From Nissolia schottii (Eukaryota > Streptophyta > Magnoliopsida > Fabales > Fabaceae): a DNA stretch of 64,000 nt. Numbering within the stretch: the first letter of the stretch is position 1; the number at the start of each line of letters is the position of its first letter. A program made the position numbers and the translations under genes. Below the pieces are notes generated by a model. It ran no database searches and was not told the DNA's origin. It saw only the letters and a list, made by a program, of their open reading frames with translations. This document shows positions 12,168 through 22,441 of the stretch, one piece after another. The DNA is taken from positions 161,285 through 225,284 of the forward strand of contig QANU01013586.1 in the NCBI GenBank assembly GCA_003254905.1. Reading direction: 5' to 3'.

Positions 12168-13518
12168 CTACAACACAACAATTAGTGGCTCTACTCGATC
12201 TGTTTCAATTACTGGCAAGACATGTTGCACTAAATCTCCGAAAAGTGTGCAGGTGATGGAGTTATTCCTGGTTTAGTGACATAAATTTTAACTGCTAAAT
12301 GTCTGGAACAGAATGAAACACTTTTGTTTGACAATTAAATTTATAAAAGGGATGTTAAGTTCTTACTTTGTGTCTTGAAGGTATATAACCATCTGTTGAC
12401 TGGTCTCACTAACTTGAGTAAGCATTTGTCTAGGTGGTTCATTACCAACGACAACCTCCATGTCATCTTTTATAAATGTAAAAAAAAGGATAATCCATTA
12501 GTGGTAATAATGATACATTGGCTAAGGTAATCTAACTATTAATTTATTTAGTCAATCACTTACTGGTATCGAACAATTGCAAATTCAGATATAATTTAAG
12601 TCAAATGAATCTATCCATAACATTAGCAGTGCTACTGGTTTCTATACAACTTATTGGTAAGGATCATGCGCATGCTACATTGCTACCACTAATTTTGTAA
12701 TGAATTTCTAAGTAATAGTAAATTTTCTATAGGTTTCTAACTTTTGTAAGAGTTTTTTACTGTTTTGCCCTTGACAGAGGAACAAATTACCAAAATACCC
12801 CGTTTCAAAACATATTACAGGACTACCACGGTTTCTGCTGACGTGGCAGGCCGGGCTGAGATTCGCCAAACGCGTTGGCGAATTCAGATAGATCTTCTAC
12901 CGATTTCTGACATTTCTAACCATGTAATATCAGTCTATAATCAAATACTATACTGAATCCGTTTGCAATAATTTTAATTTACTGTAGAATATGTGTTTAC
13001 CAATAAGTTGATTCTCATATATGTTGTCTGCTTTCACGATTTTGTCAATGCTTAATATATTGAATGGATTCACCTCAAATGGATATTCCCATTTTGAACA
13101 AACACACTTGTTTTATTGAAAAAATTCAACTTGTACTTATGACCCACAGTTTTGGTCTTGGTATTGTTCAGGCTAACAATGAAATTTCGCATGATGACAA
13201 ATTTTTCTTCGTTCTCCACTCCTTTAAAATTCTTTACCATACTTTTAGGGACAGAGGCATGAATTCGATTGTTCTATGAGACAAAAACACAAATTAATCA
13301 GATAACATAACACATCCTTCACAAACTTTTACTATATAACTGGTTTAAGTGTTGATACGAAATCAGCTTAACTTAATCTGCAGTATATGTATAATGTTTC
13401 AAAACGTAAGTACCTGCTCATCAACAAATATTATTTCCAGAGTGTACACATCACCTTTTTTTGTCTTTGTTAGGCACTTCTCAAAGCCGAGTGGCAAAGA
13501 CTGACTATGATATTCCAT
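12168..13518 (-). pseudogene. RPA70-like OB-fold gene, frameshifted fragment
   Basis: I rebuilt this from splice sites. Exon 1 (13518-13414) starts ATG and ends ...IIFVDEQ before a GT donor. Exon 2 (13273-13001) continues NNRIHASVPKSMV and then HKYKLNFFN, a DUF223/RPA1 OB-fold signature. A one-base frameshift follows, after which YPFEVNPFNIL is in another frame. Exon 3 (12466-12367) encodes VVVGNEPP to YLQDT. Exon 4 (from 12267) reads NNSITCTLFGDLVQHVLP, the second OB fold, and meets a TAG at 12168-12170. Phases fit at the exon 1/2 and 3/4 joins. The family binds single-stranded DNA in replication and repair, and many plant copies are carried by Helitrons. The frameshift, the early stop and the absence of the C-terminal zinc-ribbon domain argue for a pseudogene. 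No Helitron ends were identified. Confidence 0.7.
12750..12890. repeat. Lone Mutator-family terminal repeat inside the RPA-like intron
   Basis: It starts GAGTTTTTTACTGTTTTGCCC and continues with the same 'accacggtttctgctgacgtggca' core as the 9944-10555 element, ending near the palindrome ATTCGCCAA-n5-TTGGCGAAT at 12861-12883. No opposite-facing partner was seen nearby, so the rest of the element has been lost. It lies between exons 2 and 3 of the RPA-like gene. Confidence 0.75.
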
Positions 13519-14481
13519 TCAAGCTTCTCCATTTTAACATCAGACAGACAGCAGATCAAATTTAGTTGACATTCTTCTTAATCTTGTTATGAACGAATAA
13601 GAGTGATATTCTCAAACACTAACAAATCTTTTAACTGCAACTGAAAAAACCTCCTGATGTGAAAAAATAAATTTTGAAAAGTTGTGAAATAAGAACATAC
13701 CTCTAATTTAAAGTAAACAGATTTTACTCTACAACCGTAGTAGTTCCAAGATTTATAATATCTTCCGACTCGTGCGTGAACTTGTATGGCAATAGTTGTG
13801 ATAAAGATCCTTTCTATGACATGTCAACTCAATATGAGACATTGATTGATATGAAGCTTTATGTAACAGGTGGCGAAATCTTTCAGTATATATAGGAATT
13901 GATAACTTGTATAAATATGAGTTAGTAACTGCAATTGCTGCGAAAATGTTAAGGCGGGAAAAAGTGCAATGTGGGATTGACACATGTCTGCAATTAATTA
14001 GTCTTGTAATGCGTGAGACTATTCGACTTTCATTAAGAGAGAAAAGCCATCAACCCACGGGCTGACATTTGCATGGGATGGGATCTGTGGGCTCGCTCAA
14101 GTTCAAAAACTTGTGTACATGTTCATACAGGGACCAGTCCTAACGACATGCCCTCGTATGCGTGTAATTCTCTTAAGTACGTACTGGAGCAGCTCCAAAG
14201 AGTTGCAGCCTTTCCAAAAGCCCCATCATAATCTGCCTGCTTCCCAATTTTTCGTCTGCTCAAGTCCAAAAACTCTTGTGGTTGTGCATGTTCACACTTA
14301 CGCTTTGGAAGTTTTGACTTTATAGAAAAAAAAGCGTGATTTACTTTCACTTTGGAAAACCTTATCCTCATGTTTTACATAAATGTTTGCTTCATTTATA
14401 AGACACTTCTTGATCTTTTTCTTTCTCTCACTAATTTCCTCGGTTTGTCTCCTAACCAATGTTTACAATGCAAAAGTTTCT

Positions 14482-14485
<4 letters not shown>
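13519..14485. other. Intergenic sequence without a recognisable gene
   Basis: Short open frames on both strands (13753-13983, 14113-14371) show no family motif and overlap antisense to each other. Nothing else is supported. Confidence 0.5.

Positions 14486-14525
<40 letters not shown>
14486..14525. repeat. (AT)n microsatellite at an assembly gap edge
   Basis: About 20 uninterrupted AT units run straight into the N gap, so the repeat is the likely cause of the assembly break. Confidence 0.95.
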
Positions 14526-14922
14526 NNNNNNNNNNNNNNNNNNNNNNNNNNNNNNNNNNNNNNNNNNNNNNNNNNNNNNNNNNNNNNNNNNNNNNNNNNN
14601 NNNNNNNNNNNNNNNNNNNNNNNNNNNNNNNNNNNNNNNNNNNNNNNNNNNNNNNNNNNNNNNNNNNNNNNNNNNNNNNNNNNNNNNNNNNNNNNNNNNN
14701 NNNNNNNNNNNNNNNNNNNNNNNNNNNNNNNNNNNNNNNNNNNNNNNNNNNNNNNNNNNNNNNNNNNNNNNNNNNNNNNNNNNNNNNNNNNNNNNNNNNN
14801 NNNNNNNNNNNNNNNNNNNNNNNNNNNNNNNNNNNNNNNNNNNNNNNNNNNNNNNNNNNNNNNNNNNNNNNNNNNNNNNNNNNNNNNNNNNNNNNNNNNN
14901 NNNNNNNNNNNNNNNNNNNNNN
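14526..14922. other. Assembly gap (397 N)
   Basis: Unknown bases only. The declared length may be an estimate. Confidence 0.99.
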
Positions 14923-15349
14923 GAGAGACTTAAAAGCTTAATCTATCATTTGTACATATCAAAATTATAATTGAGCTATCAGAATCTTTATTTTCTCTCT
15001 TAAATCCAATTCGCAAACACATTATGAAAAAAAATTAAAGGCATGTCACATATAATAAGGAGGATGTTGATGCGTGTGGTTTGAAAAGGAAAAGCTCTCC
15101 TCAATTTTAAACTCTTATAAAGTAGAGGATAATGGGAGGATTTTTCATTGTTTAATCAATGACTAATATGCCGAGGCATGATATAAATTGAGTCTTAATT
15201 CTTTCATCATGTGTTACAGCTAGTTGGCATTTTTTTTTAAAATGAAATTATTGATATTCAAATCCTATATATTATAAGAAACTTGACTAATGGATTGGGG
15301 CATCTAGCGTCTCGACCAGCCAATCCAAGGGCATATTAATTAACGAAGG

Positions 15350-17075
15350 TGTTGATTAAATTTGCAAAATAAGAAATTGATGATGACAAACATTGCATGA
15401 ACATTCTAATATGTGTGCTAGTGTTTCAGGCTAATTAATTTTGTTAGCAAAATTACTTTCTCCCGTCCCAAATTAGTTGTAATGATATCACAAGAAAAAT
15501 AAGAAAGAAACGGAAGATGGGTCCAGCAAATCACGTCCAACAAAAGTAAAGAAAGCATGGATGTAGTCCAAGATTTATGCTTAATATTTGTCAGCATATT
15601 TGACTTGACAAATCAAGACCATGAGAAAAAGGAATGCACGGCTTACAGGCGTAATTTTATGGCAGCAAAGGAAAGAAATAAAATAAGATGGAAATAAGGT
15701 TGTCAGCATTTAAAGGATGGAAGAATATGGAAATATGGAAGTAGTATCTTACGTCCTCATCTGATGGAAAGAAAGAGAACAACATGACTTGACAAGACCA
15801 AAACTACATTGAAAAAGGAAATGAAAGCTACCAAAGGAAAAAATATTTTAATAAAGGAAATATGAGAAAAGGAAGAAACTTGCTACAAAAGAGAGACATC
15901 CATATTTGATGAAAAGAAAAGAAGGTATCAACATAATTCAAGGAAATGGAAGAAAGAGAAATGTACTTATAATGATGACAAGCTGAAATTTCTCAAAAGG
16001 AAGAAAGAGAAACAAAATAAATGATTGATATTGAAATAGCAACAAAAGAGAAAATTTGGGAAAAGTATGAAATTAAGCTATCAAGGAGACAGCTTTCTTT
16101 CAAGAAACTTTCCTAGACTAAAAAGACTATAATGTAGCTACAAGTGAGGCAAAAAGAATAAAACAAAAAGGAAAGCAATTTTTATGGCCAAAAGAAAGAT
16201 GAAATCAGGTAAAATGGGGAGCTAAAAAAAAACATGATGGACGCAAGAAATTGGAAAGCAAACTTCATAGAAGATGAAGCAAGAAACAAGCTCTTCTTGC
16301 AACGGTCAAAAGGACCAAATTGAAGCACATGTGTAAAAGTCTTCTTAAATGTGCATCAACAAAAATTAGAAGGAGCTGAACTAATTGAAATCAAATGAAG
16401 GAAGAAAGAGAGAATCATTAAAGAATGACAAAAATGAAGGAGATGATCTCAAGCCTCAAGAATATGCTAAGGATCAATTATAAATGGATATGTCTTCATC
16501 ATTCTTGTACACACAAGACATAAGAGAAAAATGAGAGGAAAAAGACCACAATTGAAATACATCCTCAAAAGCTCCACCTACAAACCTCTCATATTTTGAA
16601 TATTTTATTCTCAATCATCTGATTTGGTATTTTGGTATTTTATTGCTTGGCGAGAAAATTGGTTATTTGAGAGTTTGTTTTTGGCGAGCAACAAAGAGCT
16701 TGAGAGAAAGATTTTCAGTTCAAGTCTCTGTATTTGAAATTTCTGTCTTGTGAGTTCTTGAGAAGAACTATTGGTGCTTGTAAGTTTTTGTGAAAGAAAA
16801 ATAGATTTTGGCGATTGAAGAACTGGACGTAGATTCCCGACTAGGAATCGAACCAGTATAAGTATTGTGTGTGTTTTTCTTCTTCTCTCTACTATTCACA
16901 TTTCCTATCATTTAAAAGAAAATCTGTGTTCATTTTCAAAATTTTGGTTTTTCAAAAAACTTGTCTCCATGAATACAAGGAGATATCTCCTAAACTTTTA
17001 GGAGACAACTTTCAAAGAAAGGTTAATTTTTTTAAAGCGAAAGACTTTGTTTAGATTCAACCCCCTTCTCTAAGC
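15350..17075 (+). repeat. Retrotransposon LTR-like block (probable solo or partial LTR)
   Basis: The block begins near TGTTGATTAAA, followed by 'ttgatgatgacaaacattgc', a phrase common in plant copia-type LTRs. A very purine-rich stretch follows (15480-16440), then a TATA-like ATTATAAATGG at 16478-16488, and then 'ggacgtag...cgaaccagtataa' and 'attcaacccccttctctaagcc' (ending about 17070). That order suits U3-R-U5. The last 260 bases have an inverted relative at 27740-28060. No target duplication was found, so the ends are tentative. Confidence 0.45.
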
Positions 17076-17226
17076 CACACAAAACCATTAGAAGACAAAG
17101 TTTATAATTAAACTGTTAAGCAACGGCTAGCTCTTACTTATGATGCATTTGGGTACATATAATTAGACGCCACGCTTACATTAATTTCATGTCATTTAAT
17201 GAAGAAGAATTGATGGAGGTAGCTAC

Positions 17227-17728
17227 TTAATTGGCTATCTCAGTGATGAGATGGAATCCCGTCTCGGTTGGATCAGTGGCCTGGAGTTCAAAGTGGATTC
17301 AATCCAGCGCTCTCCTCAGCCCCTTCTTCGAAGTGGCGTACAACATCTTCGCCCTTTTATCCTTGATGCTGCGGGAGTCCATGCAGTTATCAGCTGTCAC
17401 ATAGTCGAAGTCGAAGACTGCGTAGGCGGCCAGATCATCATACCCCTCACTGGGCCCACCAAGCTTATCGACGGTGAGCTGGAGGCTGGATGTGTCGACG
17501 TCGATCTTGAACACAATGTATTTGTGAACCTTGTTCCACTTCATCGAAAAATGATTCCAGAATATAATATCCTTGCGAAAGCAAAGGGTTAAACGTACAA
17601 GTGATAAAAGAAAAGACAGTAAAGAACTAAGAACTAAGAAACTACTCCTACAGAAGCAAGAAATAAAATGCAGAAAAGTAAAGGGAGGTAACATACATTG
17701 GATTTCCGTGTATTGCTGTTGTCATCAT
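17227..17728 (-). pseudogene. Actin-depolymerising factor (ADF/cofilin)-like pseudogene
   Basis: ADFs bind and sever actin filaments. Exon 1 (17728 to about 17696) starts with tandem ATGs and ends at a GTATGT donor. The main exon reads KWNKVHKYIVFKID, then KLGGPSEGYDDL, then AVFDFDYVTADNC, the conserved ADF core. The strand that normally follows (the FFIAW-type segment, about 12 residues) is missing, and the sequence jumps to the K-R-KMLYATSK region. A TGA (17299-17301) replaces the glycine codon before IHFELQATDPTE, which continues in frame to a TAA at 17227-17229. The start of exon 2 lacks the usual D-E-C motif and the splice phase does not fit cleanly. The copy has decayed although its TATA box remains. 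Confidence 0.75.
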
Positions 17729-17796
17729 GTTGTCGTCAGAGACTTATGAGTATTTGGTAATCAATGAAGCACCCATGAATTTGTCCCCAAAGCCCT

Positions 17797-17806
17797 CTAT
17801 TTATAG
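17797..17806 (-). promoter_or_regulatory. TATA box of the ADF-like locus
   Basis: CTATAAATAG on the minus strand, about 70 bases upstream of the first ATG. This suits a short leader of about 40 bases. Confidence 0.6.
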
Positions 17807-17829
17807 AATTTCAGGGCCTATAATCGTCA

Positions 17830-19916
17830 TTCCCCCTGCTCTAGCGACGGTTGTCACTCATCCTGACTTGGTCCAAAAAATCCAGACAGGTTAAGCCACT
17901 ATGCATGCGCAATAGTTTCCTCATTACGTGTCCTTCATGCGCGCATCAAGTCCTGAAGATGGGTAATTATTACCTTTCGTGCATCACGTCAGATGAAAAG
18001 TTACATTCGTTATAAGAGGTGTCCGTTGATAACCGTTTGCTCCTAAAAGACTACCTTTAAATCGTATTGTACTTTTTTCTCGCTAAGGTTTAAACCATGT
18101 CACAGTCCTAGCCTCGTAGATGACTCTTGCTACTCTAATGCGACCATCATTTTTTGGTGAATTTTCACACTTGCGACAGTCTAGACTCAGTACATCTTCT
18201 AATCCATTGGTCCAAAGTAGTATTGTCGACATGTTTACTCCACTTGGCCAGTGACCTTAATATATAATAACCATTCCAAGGCTGATTTCTGTCGCCTGTT
18301 ATTTATCATTAACTTCGACTCTTCTTGTTGTGACTAACTCATTGGATTGCTATGTAAGATTATTTTATAATCTTATGATAATATGGTTATGTAACTAACA
18401 GTAGTGCTAACTCTAATAAAATGGGATTAAGATGATGACAATTAATCCTATAAAAGATTATAGAGTTAGTGGGGGTATTTTGGTAAAACTGACCCTCCCT
18501 TCTCCCTTATAAATAAGATGGCGTTACTCAAGGAAAAACAAGGATTCAAGGATTTCAAAGAATTCAGAAATCATTAGGATTTAAGGTCTGTCAAAGAAAA
18601 TGTTCTTCTCACCATCAGAAGGGGTTGAAAGGGTCAAAGGAAGAGAGAGGAGTTACATTAATTCCATCCTATCACGGATCCGGGTATGTGTCTCTCGTTC
18701 TTAACTTAACATACAGTGTGATAATCATAAATTGCAAGATCATTGGTTCCATGAATTGAAAATCACAACTTACATGCTTTTCATGGAAAATCACAACTTA
18801 CATGCTATTTATGTCGTCAACCTTATTGGTATTCATGCTACCAACATTATTGGTATTTACGTAGCTGACATTTTTTTGACGATTACTCATATTATCATTG
18901 CTTAAACTCGCCTCTGTTTCCTCTCAAGCCTTCTAGTTGCGTGTCAAATTTTGGCGACCCTAACTGTAAGCATAAGAAATACATAATGGTGGTTACTGCA
19001 TACGTTACCTGCTTGAAAGCCATCGCCATTGTTTTCCTTCGATGAATGGAATTGGAAGGACACACTCCGTTCTGTTTATATCATCCCTTAATTAACTGTA
19101 AAATAAAAACAACCCCTTTTTGAATTATTTTCCTTCAAAGAGTTGTGTATATAGCATGTCTTACATGATTATACTACTTTATAAATTATGGGACCTTTTA
19201 ACATCAAGAAAAAACCTATAAGTAATCCAGGTTCATGCTCTCATTACTTATTACTAAGAATTTAAGTATAATGTTAATTGAAATTTATGAGGTTTCTAAA
19301 AATTCTTTAACTTCAGTCCTTAATTTTTTGGAATATTTATACATATCGGCGACTGCACATAGATACCAATTTCAACCACTTCTTAATCAGACTTTTCGGC
19401 AATATTATTCAGTTAAAAAAAAACTTATTTTAAGTTTCTTATATTCATTCTATTCTATTCTTGAATCAAACAATGATATGTGTTAATTTCTTTAAGATGA
19501 GTAATTTAAAAGTGTACACCATTTTAAAGAAAAATATTTATGTATCATTATTTAATTAGAGAATTGGCTAGATGAGTGTATATAGAATCAATAGAGTAAA
19601 CATGCGCTTGAAAGTTGAGAGAAAGAGGAGGGTTGCGAGAGAGTCTCATGTGGGTGGGTTTGTAGTTCAATTTGGGAATTTAGGTTTTTCTTTTGGTTAA
19701 TTGATGGGATGAGTGAAAATTATTGCGGGTCTAGTGATAGGATTGAGTAATGTGACATATGTAAGTTATCTATCACTTGAATTCACGTTGTTATATCAAC
19801 CGTTAACATAACATACCAAGCTAATAATAGAGGATAAAAAAAATGTCAATTATTGAATCTAATTTTTTTTATTAGGGTACATAACCAAAATTTAAAATTT
19901 ATTAGGAGGTAAAATG
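17830..19916. other. Intergenic sequence, possibly with LTR remnants
   Basis: No gene is supported. Around 18352-18720 a stretch with an alternating 'agattattttataatctta' start, TATA-like CTTATAAATAAG (18507-18518) and C-rich tracts resembles a retrotransposon promoter, but no ends or duplications were found. The rest is AT-rich. Confidence 0.4.
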
Positions 19917-19921
19917 ATATT

Positions 19922-20331
19922 TGTACCGGATGGGTACCCTTCAGTCCCTGGAGCTCCGTGGATGAGTCGGCTGGGTGGGTACCTGCAAAGACTCCGATGC
20001 CAAAGTCAGTAGAGGTTTGAGACGTGTATTCAAATATGGGGGATTAAGGTCTCAGGCCTTACCTGGGTGGCTGACCCTGCTTATGTACTTGGAGGATTTA
20101 TGTGATTGTCTCAGTTCCGCGCTATTATTCCGCAGACACTTTATCTGTTCAGGTTTCGTGGTTCGTGCCGTGACGTCCGTGGGGCGTCCATTAGGGGATG
20201 TGAGTGTAGTTGATTACGTTGTGGATGGGCGAGCTGCGTGGACTAGGCAGGGTGCTTCCGTGGAATGGGCCTTCGAGGTCCAGTTCATAATAGGTGGGTT
20301 GAGCGAGTAGGGCGTGGTCCTTCCGTGGACT
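19922..20331 (+). repeat. Left long terminal repeat (inverted partner of 21296-21708)
   Basis: About 410 bp, matching the reverse complement of 21296-21708 through the 'cgtggtccttccgtgga' block. Both copies keep the same roughly 110-codon open frame with only scattered substitutions. That reflects recent common origin and need not mean coding. Confidence 0.85.
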
Positions 20332-21040
20332 GCGTCATCGGGGCCCAGTCCATAACAGGAGCCCCCCAACTTGGGGCGCTAAAGGTAACTTTGCGGTTCA
20401 AGTTAGACTTTATTTACGCGAAAGGACTGACGGTTGGGTTCGTGCCTTCTAGGAAATCGTGGGATTGGACGGGTGACATGTGGGTTTTCAGACCCGCTTG
20501 ATTGCTGCCACGTGTGCTACTTCTCGGCCGTTTCCTCTTCCCAAGGAGTGGGTGCCAGAGTTGTAATCATGAGCTTTTTGGTGGGAAACGTTTCGTTTCT
20601 TCTTCTTCTTCTTCTTCTTCTGCTTATAAAACCATTGAGAGGGGTCTCTTCGTTTGTTTTCGAATTTCTTCTCCTGCATTTGAGAATTTTGTCGGACATT
20701 CGCGTTTGCTTCGGGGTTTTCTTCTTTTCGGTGGTGCTTCTTGTCGACGGGTTAGGCTCTCCTTTGCTGCTAAATCTTGCTCTGGTAAGCTCTTCTTCTT
20801 TATTCGCCATTGCTCTGGGTGTACTGCTGTGTGTGTATATATATATATTTTGCAGTGTTCTTTGCTTTCCTTTTTTGTGCATTTTTAGTTTCTTCTCTTT
20901 TCTTGGCGTCGAAATGGATCTTTGTTGCGCCTTTTGGCTTCTTTGTGTTGAATGCTTTATCTGTCTGCGATTCGGGGTAGATGTTGGGGATCTGCTGTGC
21001 TGGGGAGTATGTTGATACGGGTCTATTTTTTTGCTTTCAG

Positions 21041-21272
21041 TAGTGTTGTAATGGGGAAGTTAAAGAAGAGTTTACAGGAGTTGAGGTGACCACGCCCCCT
21101 TTGGGGAAGGCATGAACGGGTATCGTATGGGTGGATCGAACCGGAGGTTTTCACCATTCCTTCGATTATCTGCGGTGCCCACATTGAGCATATGGGTGAA
21201 GTTTTAGAGTTGACGGAAGATGGTTTGGAAGACCACGAGTATAGGTTAGAGGAAGCGTCCGCGGACAAAAGG
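21041..21272 (+). other. Exon-like segment inside the inverted-repeat element
   Basis: An acceptor-like pyrimidine tract ending TTGCTTTCAG precedes 21041 and a GTATGT donor follows 21272. Between them a frame is open for 61 codons (21090-21272), with acidic, non-repetitive composition (VSYGWIEPEV, EHMGEVLELTEDGLE). A TATA-like box and a leader with a GTAAGC donor (about 20785) lie upstream. It could be the start of a gag-like or captured host gene cut short by the right repeat. I do not recognise the family. Confidence 0.4.
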
Positions 21273-21295
21273 GTATGTATGGCGCGACATCAGGA

Positions 21296-21708
21296 CACTC
21301 CACGGAAGGACCACGCCCCCGACTCGCTCAACCCACCTATTATGAATTGGACCTTGAAGGCCCATTCCACGGAAGGACCCTGCCCAGTCCGCGCAGCTCG
21401 CCCATCTGCAACGTAATCAACTACACTCACATCCCCTAATGGACGCCCCACGGACGTCACGGTGCGAACCACGGAACCTGAACAGGTAAAGTGTCCGCGG
21501 AATAATAGCGCGGAACTGAGGCAATCACATAAATCCTTCAGGTACATAAGCAGGGTCAGCCACCCAGGTAAGGCTTGAGGCCTTAATCCCCCATATTTGA
21601 ATACACATCTCAAACCTCTACTGACTTTAGTATCGGAGTCTTTGCAGGTACCCACCCAGCTGACTCATCCACGGAGCTCCAGGGACTGAAGGATACCCGT
21701 CCGGTACA
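21296..21708 (-). repeat. Right long terminal repeat (inverted partner of 19922-20331)
   Basis: Reverse complement of the left repeat with scattered transitions. Ends CCGGTACA next to the ATATT duplication. Confidence 0.85.
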
Positions 21709-21713
21709 ATATT

Positions 21714-22441
21714 AAAACCATTATTTAACTAGGTTTTAAAAGTGAGGTTTCTGCCCATTTTCTTCGTTAGTTTTTTTTTTTCCCTTTTCAAAACCCCTCA
21801 TTAGAGATATTGAAAATCTGAGTTTTTATTCTTAACAACGCTCAGTCCAACTTATTTGCTTACTAAAAACGAGTCAAGTCTATTTTATAAGATCCTCGAC
21901 TGAATGCATGGATGATTGAGCACTGGATACTACTTATTACAGTGACTAAAATAATTGAACCGAAGATTTTTATTAATCGAAGCCAAAGTAATGATTCATG
22001 AACTAGTACGCAAAATGAATGTGGCGGCATCAATGCTCACCACCTAAACAGGTCTTCTTGTAGCATAACCACCAATAAAACAAACCTTTTCTTAATAGGT
22101 AAGGCCGACTATATCAGTGCTATTATTTACACCTTATCATAAACGACCGACCATTAAGAAACTTACCTAGTCACTCTATGTTACAACTTAACAAAAGTTC
22201 CAGCAAATTTTACCTGTCAAAACAATCCTTTTCTTAATCCGAATTTGAAACCGGCTATAACAAACGACATATAGAGAACAGTAAACAAGATTCACACTAC
22301 AATTGAAGTAGTAAACTTTCCTCTGTATATTGCAAGACACAATTTATCAAAGAAGCACAGGTTGACAAATTTTTTTAACTCCATACCCTCCATAAAACAG
22401 CACCTCAACAGCATTTCAACCCTGAGGATTATTTACACGCC
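21714..22441. other. Intergenic sequence downstream of the CTL-like gene
   Basis: AT-rich DNA with no gene or repeat recognised. The part next to 22441 is presumably the 3' UTR of the minus-strand gene. Confidence 0.5.

Larger units (their letters stand above)
19922..21708. mobile_element. TG...CA element with long inverted LTR-like ends and 5-bp target duplication
   Basis: The left end TGTACCGGATGGGTACCC (19922-20331) recurs in inverted orientation at 21296-21708 with few differences over about 410 bp. ATATT flanks both sides (19917-19921 and 21709-21713). TG/CA ends with a 5-bp duplication are retroviral-type integration marks. The repeat also carries an 'acctgcaaagactccgatg..aaagtcagt' phrase I associate with plant gypsy LTRs, and a related phrase occurs in the LTR candidate at 51224. 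The interior has a ccccccaacttggggcg inverted motif (20363-20380), a CTT tract, a TATA-like GCTTATAAAACC (20621-20632) and an exon-like segment. In a normal LTR element the two long ends are direct repeats; here they are inverted. Confidence 0.7.

Noticed and set aside
14383-14970. Open frame of 195 codons
   Set aside because: It runs through the 397-base N gap and a TA microsatellite, so it is an artefact.
19975-20310. Pair of matching 110-codon frames in the two terminal repeats
   Set aside because: Similarity is explained by the repeat itself; no domain, and LTR-like sequence often keeps chance frames.
20434-21015. 193-codon hydrophobic open frame inside the inverted element
   Set aside because: It overlaps a CTT repeat, TATA-like box and probable leader/intron, and an antisense frame is equally open; no membrane-protein family is recognisable.
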